The notes under the pieces are model-generated. The model worked only from the letters and a program-made list of their open reading frames with translations. It did not search any database and was not told the DNA's origin. Below, in pieces: positions 1-11,346 of a stretch of DNA of 64,000 nucleotides. Source of the stretch: Xestospongia bergquistia (taxonomy: Eukaryota > Porifera > Demospongiae > Haplosclerida > Petrosiidae). The position numbers and the translations under genes are program-made. Positions within the stretch are counted from its first letter, which is position 1, and each line of letters opens with the position of its first letter. Location: NCBI GenBank assembly GCA_963965975.1, contig OZ014418.1, positions 3,856,775 to 3,920,774 on the forward strand, in the 5' to 3' direction.

Positions 1-1499
1 ATCCACGAGTTCATGTGAAATAGAAATATATCAATCTCGTAAGGTAGTACTAGCGACCTTTAATACTTCTTTATTTCTTGTAGATGCAATGTCAGTAATT
101 CAAATTATGGCGGCAAACTGTACATGCTCAAGAAATCGCAGTATACGGATGTAGTGTTCTAGCTCAGTATACTACAACTGTTAACCATTACTTTTTCTTA
201 ATTAAGGAAAAACAGAATTCTAAACAAATTATAATCAGAACAATTTCATGTTTATATATATTACCCTTTTCATAATCCACAAGACAACATTTAAAAGGTA
301 GACTCCAATAGCAACAAGTAAATCAATAATGACAATAACAGAATAGAACCACATAGCTCTTGAGTTGATATAAACAGAATATATTCAACAATGGGAAGAT
401 TTTGTAGCAATTATGAACTAGATTTACATTTTTACCATTTAAATTGTAATTTTAAAAAGCACAAACAAAAGCATCCAGTGAAACAGTTATCCAATTGGAA
501 AAGTTAATGAAATATTTAAAAAGCCATAACCATTAGCACAATATCAAAGACAGTGGTATAACAAAGAATGCCTGATACCAAGTAAGGTATTCATACACGA
601 ACTTGTCAATGTACATATGCTATCATGTACTTTCCTAATGTGATATCCATCATGATGGAATAACATATATGGCTGTGTGTTACCTAAAAGAATGAAAGCT
701 CCAATATCAAATTTACAGCCTTCAAGTAATAACAGATTATGTGTATACTAGTGCACAATCTTTTTAAGTGATACTTAAACTGTACATGAGATTTTTTATA
801 TATTATGAAGTACATATCATACTGGTTATTACAGAAGCACATGCTTCATTTAGAGATGACAATGTGACAGACACCTTAAGTGTTTCAAGACATACCTATA
901 GGAGAATTGTTTCATTCTTACCAATTGAGATGGAAGGAAAATCCTCCTAATTGCCTATTAGGTGAGTATAATACTCTACATGAATTTCATAATTCAAACT
1001 AGTGTTAAATTTATTGCACATTTTATTATGTCATTAGTACATTTGTATTGCCATAGAATTATTAACTGGAGTATAGGCAAAGATATTTCATGATGCTATA
1101 AAGAGTGATCACTACACTCTTGATCAATTGGTACACAACACTTAACAAACACTTAACAAGTGTCTACTGCACTGCCTCAAAGGTATCTTTATCCTTACTA
1201 ACATTACTAGAAGTCTTGTAATAAAAAGGAACATTTAGCAGTCAGAAATTAATAAATTTCAATGCATCAAGGTCACAAAAAATAATGATCTAATGTATAA
1301 CATCTGTAGTAACTTTACTTTAAAATACTTCATCGTTATTAACCTAAAAATGAATTATAATGGAAGACATGTGATAAGTGTTAAAAAGGGAGATCCTTTG
1401 ATGTTTACACGATTAGGAATAAACAATGTTTACAAGTGATGATAATGAATGAATATCAATTCTGCCTGATACCTCTTCTCTCATTCAGCTTATATTGAA
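1..1499. other. AT-rich stretch without recognisable gene
   Basis: I see no convincing coding exon, RNA gene or complete mobile element here. The 60-codon open frame at 768-950 begins inside AT-rich DNA, has no family resemblance and lacks flanking splice or start signals. Confidence 0.5.
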
Positions 1500-3878
1500 A
1501 TGGATACTTGATCACACTATATATAACAGTGATGATGTATTACTTCAGTACAAATTCTGAAATAATATAAAACTGACATATACAAGGGTATACATATTTT
1601 TAAAATACTAAAAAATGGACATGTAGGTGTTTATAAATACCTACAAGGTTATCACAAGACATGTTGATATTTACAGCTTCAATGGTCAATATATATTAAT
1701 ATGTTACTATATAGTACGTCATAGATGCTATGACTTAATTATAAACAGTACTAGGCCAGAAAAGAGAGAAATGTGCACTTTTGATGTCATACACTCTGAT
1801 ATCTAAATCCCAATTTAGTATGTTACTCAAACATGTCATCTGGGTGTGTTTTTCTCTAATTAGATTTTGTAACCCAGCTATAACTAAATTTTATTTTATT
1901 TTTAGGCCATTTTTATAGGTTGTACATAAACTCTGTACAAGAAGACAGTCACTTTACAAATGAAACAAGGCAACATATCTTCCCAAAGGTCTAAAGATGA
2001 TCTCCACATTTCTCTATATAATATAACATTATTAATATTTTATAAAATAAAGCACACAAACTAATTTAACTAAACATATACATACAGACTTTAATAAATG
2101 TCAAACAATTCTAAGGAAAATAATCAAACTGCTTAAAGTATTGAGGATCATGTAACTTGATAAAGTCTATAACATGAGAAGGCAGCCCATGATATGATAT
2201 ACAGTACTTCATTAAGCATTAGCTGCTATACAATAGAGAGATAAAGGAAGATGTGGAGAACATAAAGCTTTGTATGATGGAAGCTTTGATTTAACTATGT
2301 CAATGAACAATGTAAGGCCTTTACTGTTAGTTGTGTCTGCATGAGCACCATATTCTAATAATATCCTTATAGCTTCCATCTATTCTTCTAATTTTGCATC
2401 CATTAACAGCCTATTAAGAGCAACTTAAAGTTCTTCCATCCCATCCAACATCATTTATTACAACATCACCTCCTACTTTAAGAAGAAGACACAGTAGATG
2501 AAATCAGAGTTAGACAAAAGTAATTCTAATCATTCTGGATAATAAAGAGAGATTAAAACAAACTCTTTGGTTTAAAAGACTAACTCATAAAGATAAGATG
2601 AATTGATAGATTCACAGCTCTTTATCCACACGGAAAACAATAGTAATACTTGACGTTTGTCATGTGATTCAACTGGCAACTGTAGATGAATTTGGTCTTC
2701 AGAGCTGTTAATCCAAATTTAATGTACAATCAAGATTCTGTTTAAAGAAGCTTACAAATTAATATATGTAATTCATCCAGGACACTTTGTGTCAGATGAA
2801 ATCGTGGAAAAGGAGAGTAGTTTGAAACATATCTTTTTACATATATTTGTTTCTAATAGTATAGTTCTTTTAATCACAGATTCACCTTCTTTAGAATATC
2901 CATTATCAATCATTCTATTTGTCACTTCCAATAGGTACTCAATATATACTCTACCTAGACATCGTTCATAAATCAATGCATATTGAAAAGTATTACCCCA
3001 TATTGCATCCAGCTCTTTCACCTCCTCATGTAGGTCATATTCATCTACTGGTAATGGATATGAAAGCTGAACATTATGTTCCTTCACGATTTCAAGACCT
3101 TTAATCCATATATGATAAAATCTAATTATCTCCTCTTCTTTATGAAACCAATACATAGTTAGACTTAGTTGCTTCATAGCTTTCAGCAAATATACATATG
3201 ACATCCATTGACTTCACATCTATAGGATCAACTGGCATTCTGCCTGAATAATTCTGCACTATATATAACAGTGATGATGTAATTACTTCAATACAAATTC
3301 TGAATTAATAAAAAACACTGACATACAAAAGTGTTTACATCTTTTTAAAATGGTAAAAAATAAAAATAATTATAGTTATTTATAAGAGCCTACAAGGTTA
3401 TTAAAAGAGATATTTGTAGCCTCAATAGACAATAGATACTAATATGTTACCATTGTACATCAATATGACTTCAATTATGATAACAATCCAAAGAACAGAG
3501 TACGTGATAAATAGTAATAGACCTGAAAAGAGAGAAATATGCACCTTTAATGTAATACATGGTTATATCTAATTACCAATTTAGTCTGTGACTCAAACAT
3601 TTGTTTAAGATGTGTTTTTTCTTAGATTAGATTTTGCAACCCAGCTATATCTAAATTTAATTTTATTCATTTATCCATTTTTATAGGTTATACATAAACT
3701 CTGTATAAAAAGACAGCCACTCTACAAATGAAAATAAGGCAGCATGTCTTCCCAAAGGTCTACAGATATCTCCACATTTCCCTATATAATATAATATTAT
3801 TAATATTTTATAAAATAAAGAATACAAACTAATTTAACTTAACACATACATACTGACTTTACTGACCATGAACAAATT
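1500..3878. repeat. Tandem segmental duplication of FEM1-like gene and its 3' flank
   Basis: About 600 bp at 1500-2100 closely match 3250-3878, including the shared stretch CACTATATATAACAGTGATG. Each block lies just downstream (minus-strand sense) of a FEM1-like coding block. The duplicated unit is therefore gene 3' half plus 3' flank, about 1.75 kb, in head-to-tail order. The copies differ by many substitutions and small indels, so the duplication is not recent. Confidence 0.8.
2100..3215 (-). pseudogene. FEM1-like protein, truncated copy A
   Basis: This minus-strand block matches the C-terminal half of the neighbouring FEM1-like gene at 3879-5839. It covers the region from the TPR-like helical middle (143-codon open piece at 2773-3204, with YHIWIKGLEIVKEHN) to the end of the C-terminal ankyrin repeats near 2100. 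The N-terminal ankyrin repeats are absent; similarity stops at about 3205. Between 2100 and 2770 the frame is broken several times and stretches present in copy B are missing, for example around 2400-2480. It can make neither a full receptor nor an intact C-terminal CUL2-binding end, so I call it a dead duplicate. Confidence 0.8.
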
Positions 3879-5839
3879 CTAAGAAAAATAATCAAAATAC
3901 TTAAAATATTGAGGATCATGTAACTTAATAAAGTCTATAACATGAGAAGGTAGTCCTAGATAAGGTACACAGTACTTTGCAACAGCATTAGCTGCTACAC
4001 AATAGAGAGATAAAGGAAGATATGGAGAACATAAAGCTTTGTATGATGGAAGCTTTGATTTAACTATGTCACTAAACAATGAGAGGCCTTTACTGTTAGT
4101 TGTGTCTACATGAGCACCATAATCCAATAATATCCTTAAAACTTCCTCTATTCTTTCAATTTTGTATGCATTAACTGCCTTATTAAGAGCAACTTGAAGT
4201 AAAGTTCTTCCATCCCATCCAACATCATTTATTGCAGCATCACCTCCTACTTCAAGAAGAAGACGTAGTAGTGAAGGGTATAGGTAAATGAAATCAGACT
4301 TAGACAAAAGTAATTCCGATCCTTCTGGATAATAAAGATAGCTTGAAACAAAATCTTTGGCTAAAGAGATTAACTCAAACGGATAAGATGAATTGGTAGA
4401 TTCACAGCTCTCTATCCACATGGAAAACATTCTTAATACTTCATGTTTGTCATGTAATTCAATAGGCAACTGTAGGTGATATTTGGTCTTCAGAGCTGTT
4501 AGTCCAAATTTAATGTACAATGGAAAATTAGGTGGATATCCTGTTTTGAGAAGCTTATGAATGAATACTTGAAAGTAGTCCAGGACACTTCTTGCAACAT
4601 GAAATCGAGGAAAAGGATAGGAATTAGGTGGTTTGGAACATAACTTTTCACATACACTTGTTTCTAATACAACACCTCTTTTAATCACAGATTCGCCTTC
4701 TTTAAGATATCCTTTATCAATCATTCTATCTCCTACTTTTAATAGGTACTCGGTACATACTCTACCTAGACATCTCTCATAAAGCAATGCATGTTGAAAA
4801 AGTATTTCTAAAGTATTGCCCCATACTGCATCCAGCTCTTCCTTTGTTTTCACCTCCTCGCGTAGGTCATATTCATCTACTGGTAATAGATATGAAAGCT
4901 GAACATTATTTTTTTTCATGATTTCAAGACCTTTAATCCATACATGGTAAAAACCAACTCTCTTTTCAATTTCATGATCACTACAATACAAGGCTTGACG
5001 CCTCATAGCTTTTAGCAAATGTATATTTACTTTACACTCTAGTGAACAATCCTCTCTTTGAAGAAAAACCTCCACTATAGCCTCATCACCACTATACGCA
5101 GCAAGATACACAGGAGATGGTATGTAATCAATATCTGTAACACAAGAAGTAGCAGTAAACATAGGAGGTACTCCATAATCTAATAGGAACTGAACTACTT
5201 CTTTATGACTAGCAATGTGTAAAGCTGTGTAGCCATCTGTTGTACGTTGATAAACATTAGCATTTTTATCAAGCAAATATCATAAAATCTGAATTTTTGC
5301 TTTTTTTTTAAGGAGGCCACTTCTAACAACTTGTACTATTAAGCTGATGCCCTCGTTACAGGCCTTATTAATATCAGCACCACACTCCAGCAAATACTTT
5401 ATTGTTTCAAGGGAATATGCATGACGTAATGGAGTACTCCCATCAGTTGATGTCCTGTTAATTTTGGCCCCTTTTGAAATCAAATATTTTATTGTTTTAA
5501 GAGAATCTTGGCCATGGTCCTTACTACGTTCTGCCATACAAGCTGCTATTAGTGGGGTAATTGCAGTTTTTTTGTCCAAAAATGTAGTAGCCAATGTATC
5601 TACATCAATGATATTAGGAAAAGTCTCAAGGAAGTATTGGACAGTCTTAAATTTGCCCCAAAAGCAAGCAATGACAAGAGGTGATTCCAACATGTACTTT
5701 AGCGGAGGGCAAAACGTGGTTGGTCCAAACCAAGCTCTTTCTTCAGAGTCAACACCTTTACCTGCATTATATTGCCACTGTGTCCGCTTGCACGACACAA
5801 CTGTTGATACCTTACTTCATTGAATCTGTAGTCAGCCAT
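3879..5839 (-). CDS. FEM1-like ankyrin/TPR substrate receptor (CUL2 E3 ligase), one in-frame TGA
   Basis: FEM1 proteins recruit C-terminal-degron substrates to CUL2-Elongin BC ubiquitin ligases. The probable first exon, 5839-5762 (MADYRFNEVRYQQ...), ends at CAG|GTAAAGG. A 65-bp intron follows, and exon 2 runs 5696-3879. It encodes N-terminal ankyrin repeats (SPLVIACFWGKFKTVQYFLE, GSTPLRHAYSLETIKYLLEC, GYTALHIASHKEVVQFLLDY) and the FEM1 TPR-like middle (EELDAVWGNTLEILFQHALL). It then has two C-terminal ankyrin repeats (GRTLLQVALNKA) and a VHL-box-like end: SLYCVAANAV followed by LPSHVIDFIKLH, which fits the Cul2-box pattern and human FEM1A IPEDLEAFIELH. An in-frame TGA at 5280-5282 falls where copy C has AGA (Arg). 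It would cut the protein after roughly 165 codons, leaving a 465-codon frame beyond it. Otherwise the length (about 630 codons) suits FEM1. Confidence 0.8.
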
Positions 5840-6525
5840 AATTATAGTAAACCACTCCTTCTAAAAAGAGGCTCAGTTAGCCATACCCATATATGACTAT
5901 TACTTAATTAGAGAAAGATATATTAAAAATGTATGCAAAAATCTCTACGTTTCTAATATTTAGGTGTATAATTATAGTAAATTACACATTATCATACAGA
6001 TTGCTTTTGGACACTCATATCAGAAAAACAGTACATTAAGTACAATTAAGTATTCATTGATATAGAACGTACAAATATCACAAGAATTGAGCAGTTGATG
6101 AGTTAGCTGACAGTTGCTACAGCCACTTTGTATAATTTTCAGGCACACAGATGAACGGACAAACTTGATACAAAAGCATTCAAATAAAGGTCTGTGTTTC
6201 ACCAGAAAGAAAGAAGTGTAAGTTCACTAATTTCACTTGTATTCCACATAATACAAACTATAAAACCACCAGTTAGCTTCTAATTCTAATACCCTTCAAT
6301 CACAATAACAGTTGATAATTCATTAAGGGATGTGGCTTAGTCTGTCTAGAACAAAAATTTATTAATTATAATTTATTATAATTATCAATCACAGTAACAC
6401 CACAACCAGGTACCTTTTCTGTACACTTAGATCTCTACAATTAAAATGCTACCACCATATAGTTCACACTTCTTTTAATGTGTTGTAATTGCGATTTAGC
6501 TTAGACTTCACCATATAAGAGGCAG
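5840..6525. other. Spacer between FEM1-like copies B and C
   Basis: About 690 bp of AT-rich DNA between the start of copy B and the 3' end of copy C. It should include the copy B promoter, but I recognise no specific element and no coding exon. Confidence 0.4.
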
Positions 6526-6589
6526 CTACACCATGCTCATCCACTTCATTTCTGTATTTGAAACATTGTACATTACATTTGAAACATTG

Positions 6590-7492
6590 TACAATACATT
6601 TGTTAGCCCAAATGGAATGTACAATGGAAAATTAGGTGGATATTGTTTTGAGAAACTTACAAATAGACACCTGAAAGTACTCCAGGACACTTTTTGTAAC
6701 ATGAAATCAAGGAAAAGGATAGGAATTGGGTGGCTTTGAACATATCTCTTCACGTATATTTGTTTCTAATAAAACACCTCTTTCGATCACAGATTCACCT
6801 TCTTTAGGGCATCCTTTATCAATCATTTTATCACCCACTTCCAAAAAGTACTTAGTACATTATCTACCTAGACATCACTCATAAATCAATGCATGTTGAA
6901 AAAGTATTTCCAAAGTATTATCCCATATTGCATCCAGCTCTTTCTTTGTTTTCACGTCCTCACATAGCTCATATTCAGCTACTGGTAATGGATATGAGAA
7001 CTGGACATTATGTTTTTTCATGATTTCAAGACCTTTAATCCATACATGGTAAAATCTAATTTTCTCCTCTTCTTCATGAAACCAATACAAAGCTTCATTT
7101 GATGTCCAGTAGCTTTTAGCAAATATACATTTACTATACATTCTATAGGACAATCTTCTCTTTGAAGAAAAATATCCACTATAGCCTTTTCACCACTATA
7201 AGCAGCAAGATACACAGGAAATGGTATGTAATCAATATCTGTAACACAAAAAGTAGCAGTAAACATAGGAGGTGCTTCACTGTCTAATAGAAACTGAACT
7301 ACTTCTTTATAAACAAATGAAGTATGACTAGCAATGTGTAAAGCTATGTAGCCATCTGTTGTACGTTGATAAACGTTTGGATTATATTGTTATCAAGCAA
7401 ATATCTTAAAATCTGAATCTTTGCTTCTTTTTTAGGAGGCCATTTCTGATGATTTGTATTAGTCGACTGATGCCTTCATTACAGGTCTTATT
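6590..7492 (-). pseudogene. FEM1-like protein, truncated copy C
   Basis: This minus-strand block aligns with the middle of the intact-length copy, from the ankyrin repeat preceding the TPR region (near 7490) to the TPR/C-terminal junction (PPNFPLYIPFGLT, near 6610). Both ends are missing: the C-terminal ankyrin repeats and CUL2 box on one side, the first ankyrin repeats on the other. The upstream end stops abruptly at about 7493, where an unrelated dispersed repeat begins. The frame changes at least twice (around 7153, and near 6880 by an early stop). At the position of the TGA in copy B this copy reads AGA, giving the ancestral Arg. A dead gene fragment. Confidence 0.8.
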
Positions 7493-7835
7493 AACCTTGC
7501 TGCATGAGGGCGCAATCTGAGGGTACTGTTACTACTGTAGTCTGTCAGGGCTTTGAACTGCTTTAACTCAGCAAACATGGCACTGGTATCCACCAAACTA
7601 TAGTGGATGCTAGCAAAACATTTATAGGCTATTTCTTAAGAATACTGCCAAAAGGAATGTCAAACGAACAAAAAGCTTTAAAAGTCTGAAAAACCTTTGA
7701 AAAAAAGCACAGCTTTCAGTGAAGACTCAAGAATTCAATAAAAACCTCCTGCATACACCTTATGACATTTTGCAACCTTTTAAAGTGAGAATATTTGCAA
7801 AAATACTTTGGAAAATTATGACAGTTGAGTCATAA
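7493..7835 (-). repeat. Dispersed repeat, copy 1 (inverted relative to 20700-21075)
   Basis: About 340 bp are homologous, in inverted orientation, to 20700-21075. Shared stretches include ACTATAGTGGATG, CTGCCAAAAGGA and AAAACCTCCTGCATAC. One end is relatively GC-rich (GGGCGCAATC here, GGGCGCATAGCG in the other copy). No open frame or clear terminal repeat is seen, so I cannot place it in a class; a SINE-like or non-autonomous element is possible. Confidence 0.75.
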
Positions 7836-7932
7836 TTTGTGGATACAAATAACATAAAAATTAATGATCTATTTAGAATAGTCTAACTATTTTGTATCCG
7901 TAGTCTTTCAATATTATTATAATATGTCTTAG

Positions 7933-8139
7933 GATTTAGATGACACTGGTTGGGACTTGTATCAAGCAACTGCTACTGATCATAAAGAGTATGGTATAAC
8001 AGGAGCTGTGGGTGGAGTCCTGCGTCATTTACCAGGTAACATAGTGCGTTCCATCATCTTTGTTTCAGAAGCAAATGGACATGTGTTGGGTGAAGTAAAG
8101 AATCAATTTGTTCCAGAAATTAAACAAAAAATCTTTTGA
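7933..8139 (+). CDS. ATG2: ATG2 autophagy lipid-transfer protein, C-terminal exon
   Basis: A 3' splice site (polypyrimidine tract, ..TGTCTTAG at 7925-7932) opens a 68-codon frame ending in TGA at 8137-8139. The peptide contains GITGAVGGVLRHLPGNIVR and LGEVKNQFVPE. These line up with the extreme C-terminus of human ATG2 (recalled as GLTGAVGGVIRQLPPTVVK and LGGMRNQIVPD). ATG2 is a rod-shaped lipid-transfer protein of about 2000 residues that feeds the growing phagophore from the ER. Only this last exon is here: the DNA upstream is a dispersed repeat and FEM1 pseudogenes. It is either the far end of a gene with a very long intron or a stray duplicated exon. Reading frame and splice site are intact. 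Confidence 0.8.
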   Translation, partial: DLDDTGWDLYQATATDHKEYGITGAVGGVLRHLPGNIVRSIIFVSEANGHVLGEVKNQFVPEIKQKIF

Positions 8140-8429
8140 GAAATGGAAGACCAATCAATAATGTTTATATCATTGTTGCTTTAATATATGCAAAAATCTG
8201 AGAAGACAGTAAAATGTAATAATAATATTAATAAGATCAATATATTTTCATGTTGTATACATTGTCTTCACTTGTTGTGCTTTTAACTTTGTAAATATTA
8301 GATTAATTAAGTCAAAAAATGATTTGAATTCAAAGATTATTAAAAGGTAAATTAATTAATAAAATTAAATACAATAAATACTAGATTCCAATTTAATATT
8401 ATGTGATTCATCATCGTATTCTAGTCATA
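8140..8429. other. AT-rich spacer with possible ATG2 3' UTR
   Basis: The DNA after the ATG2 stop codon is non-coding. An AATAAA-like string within TTAATAAAATTAAATACAATAAATA (about 8356-8380) may serve as polyadenylation signal for the plus-strand exon. Nothing else is recognised. Confidence 0.35.
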
Positions 8430-9548
8430 TCTTCAGTAGGAGGTAAACTGTAGTTTGTATAAGAGAACAGTTGATTAAACAGAGGCAAAACAGTACAAAG
8501 AGTTGGTGTGGTGGTTTATGGCAGAGGTCTAGTGGTAGTGATTGAAGCTGAGTATGAATAACTGCCAGAGGAAGACAATATCATGATTGTTTGAGCTGTT
8601 TGATGTAATTGATAAGACATGACAAAGAGTTGATTGAGAAAATGATTTAGTGATAGTGTACATCATTGAGAGACTGACATTTTCTTTGCCTGCACTCCTG
8701 GTTAATATGGTTCTTGAGCCAGGATTGGTTGTATTGGTGGTAGGAGGTAAACTGTAGTCTGGATACGAGAAAAATTGATTACATGGAGGTAAGACAGGAC
8801 GAAGAGTTGGTGTGGTGGTTGATGGGGCTATGATTGGAGCTGAGTATGAATAACTGGTAGAGGAAGACAATGTTATGTTTGTCGGATCTGTTTTGTGTAA
8901 TTGTTGTTGATGTGGAGGATAGACATGTGAGTTGTATCCACAGAATAATATGTTGATGTTTGTTGTCATATTGAGTCATCATTGGATGAGGGGTGTTGAT
9001 TGAGGCAAGATTAGGGGAAAACCTCAATGGGAAACAAGAGGGTTGAAAAAATGGTTTAGCAGCAGCATAGGTCATCAGGAGACTTATATTTTCTTTGCTA
9101 GTACTTCTGATTAATATGGTTCTTGAGCCAGGATTGGTTGTATCTGTGGTAGGAGGTAAACTGTAGTTTGGGTAAGAGAACGATTGACTACACAAAGTAA
9201 GACAGGACGAAGAGTGGGTGTGGTGGTTAATGGCGAAGCTGAAGTAGATGTGATTGGAGCTGAGCAGGAATAACTGGTAGAGGAAGACCTCATTATGTTT
9301 GTCGGAGCTGTTTGATGATATTTTTTTGATGTGGAGAATAGGCATATGAGCCATATCCATAGTGACATGTTGTAGAGGATCTCTGTGAATTTGTTGGTAT
9401 TTGTTGTTTTGTGAACTGCATCTTCATTGGATAACAGGTGTTGATTGAGGCAAGATATGGGGAATAGTTCAATGGGAAATATGGGGTTCAGAAAATTGTT
9501 TAGTGGTAGTGTAGGTCGTCGGGAGACTGACATTTTCTCTACCAGCAC
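8430..9548 (-). repeat. Threefold degenerate repeat downstream of the homeobox
   Basis: Three units of about 300-410 bp follow one another; the landmark GGAGGTAAACTGTAGT starts near 8440, 8745 and 9152. On the minus strand the units encode related Ser/Thr/Pro-rich text such as TTNPGSRTILIRS, SKENISLLMTYAA and TTTPTLRPVLP, interrupted by frame changes between units. The first unit begins directly behind the homeodomain exon, so this is most likely the amplified C-terminal tail of that gene. In the unit adjoining the homeodomain the reading frame is closed by TAA at 9568-9570 where the other units have a TCA (Ser) codon, so the repeats may no longer be translated. Confidence 0.7.
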
Positions 9549-9567
9549 TATTGGTTAATATAGTATT

Positions 9568-9899
9568 TTAGCCAGGAACAAGAGGTACACATGGACTTAG
9601 TTGGGCAGCAATTTTCCATTGCTTGGCACGTTTATTTTGGAGCCAATTCTGTAAGAAAAAAATATATATATTTGCTATACTTTAGTTTAGTTATATATAT
9701 ATATGTAATGTAGACTTACATGTACGTTCTTTTCTTCGACTTTTACCTTAACAGCAACTTCTTCTCTTTTAAACATATCAGGGTAGTTGTTTTGACCAAA
9801 TAGTGACTCTAAAGTAAGTAATTGCTCCTTTGTATAGGATATCCTGACCCTTTTTTCCGTTTAGTTTTGTTATTGCTATCTGATTCCTCCTCAGCTTTC
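9568..9899 (-). CDS. PRD-class homeodomain transcription factor (fragmentary, one frameshift)
   Basis: Two exons encode a homeodomain: 9899-9720 and 9648-9568, with a 71-bp intron (GTAAGT...TTTCTTACAG). The first gives ..RVRISYTKEQLLTLESLFG then QNNYPDMFKREEVAVKVKVE. The second opens with NWLQNKRAKQWKIAAQ, matching the recognition helix WFQNRRAK. The intron lies between homeodomain residues 46 and 47, the classic PRD-class position; YPD..REE..K and Gln50 also fit PRD-like. The basic arm (SDSNNKTKRKK) is one base out of frame with the rest, at a run of six A on the minus strand (9851-9856). A stop follows 9 codons after the helix (..SPCVPLVPG). A possible first exon, MENKVRLQEEST (10062-10012), is uncertain. 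Pseudogene or homopolymer error. Confidence 0.82.
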
Positions 9900-10181
9900 C
9901 TAATAAAGCAACATCAAAATTATTAAGTGGAAAAAGATAACGGACGAGCCCAGTCCCACCCTTGGCCTGAGACTACACCCAGGAACTAACTAGGTCATAC
10001 CTCTCTTCATAGACGTTTGGCAGTGCTTTCTTCTTGCAATCTGACTTTGTTTTCCATGATTTATAAAAGCTAAATCAAATTGAAGTTACAACTCTAGTTT
10101 TTCAGTGTCGCGATTGCGATCACCACGCTTTCCTTCTTCTCTAAGCGAAGCAGACTAGAGTAACAGACCGACAGTCGTACG

Positions 10182-10535
10182 GACCGATTTTCGGACGTTT
10201 ATATCTACTAAATAGTGAACGCTATAAAGCTGATTCTGCAGTTACTGGTAGGTGCGTACCTGTACTACTGGTGTACAAAATATTAGCTTGCAAAAATACA
10301 GTATACGAGTACTGCAGCTCGAAGATCAACATTGTACGAATACCGCGGTTTTCGTACAGGTGAACCAGTTTTCGGACAACTATCTGGGAATTGGAGACAA
10401 GCAATGAAATGTGAGATTCTAGTTTATCAATGATTCTTCTTTCAAACCTCCAAGCCGAAGCCCTGAACTTCTTGTATAACCGAGATTACAAGTGTGAGAG
10501 TGCAGGTAGGTCACGTGACCAGTATTCGGACGTAA
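10182..10535. promoter_or_regulatory. Three copies of an ACCRRTWTTCGGAC motif in a GC-richer patch
   Basis: ACCGATTTTCGGACGT (10183-10198), ACCAGTTTTCGGACAA (10364-10379) and ACCAGTATTCGGACGT (10518-10533) occur in the same orientation within a 350-bp, locally GC- and CpG-richer segment. The segment lies upstream of the minus-strand homeobox. Spacing is about 181 and 154 bp. The repetition and position suggest binding sites in a promoter; a decayed repeat family is the alternative. Confidence 0.45.
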
Positions 10536-10636
10536 ACCATCATGGAGGGCGGTGCATAATGAGTTATCTTATAAATTTTCCAATTTGTCATTAACTATTA
10601 AAACAAAATCATTCTAATTCTTGGTGATCTTGGAAC

Positions 10637-10891
10637 ATGATTTACACTCCCAAACATCAGGAATGTTACCTGGAGCAACATGAACACAGGAACAGTGAAA
10701 CTAATGCCCACACACATCACAAGAGATCATCATCTCGTCGTAGTATTCAAGCATTTTACAGTAACAGTTTAAGTCTGACTTCTTCCGATATCTCATTGAA
10801 TGAATGGTGTACTTATTATTATACTGTATTATTGTTTGAGTTAAAGAAAACTAGAATTTTAAATTTTGGATACAAGATAAAGCAACCTTAA
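10637..10891 (+). other. 84-codon open frame, unrecognised
   Basis: The frame opens with ATG in ..GGAACATGATTTAC and is rich in His/Ser/Glu at the start (CYLEQHEHRNSETNAHTHHK). I recognise no domain. It sits just downstream of the GC-richer patch at 10.1-10.55 kb, so it could be a small gene divergent from the homeobox, but it may equally be chance. Confidence 0.2.
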
Positions 10892-11346
10892 GTTTAGATA
10901 TAGCCCTGCTTTCTTATCACTTGCTAATAGTGTATTATAGGCTGCACTGAAAATATACAAGAAATTAATTTATGTTTAATTTCTCGTTAATGGCATCTGT
11001 TTAGTTTTGGAGCAGGTGCTACAGTAAACATCCTCTTACTGATGAATAAATATTATTATTTATTTATTAATATCTCAACTCTTTCATGCATTCAACTCTA
11101 TAATGATCACAATTTCATCTATAGCACTTTCACACACTACTTAGTCTTCATGATAAGTTGATAATGTTAATTGTAAACACCACCTGTTTCACATTTCTGT
11201 ATATACACTAGTAAAGTAAATTAATTTTAGAGCTGACAGTGCAGTAAATTCATTATAACATAATCATAACATGTCTTCATATGACCAAAAGGTGTGTATG
11301 TATTAACAGCTATATATTAAAGGTTTCATTTTGTTATAAAGTTAGT

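Noticed and set aside
768-950. 60-codon open frame
   Set aside because: No family resemblance, no splice or promoter context, composition like surrounding AT-rich DNA.
5464-5896. Plus-strand open frames across the FEM1-like gene
   Set aside because: They are antisense shadows of the ankyrin-coding exon.
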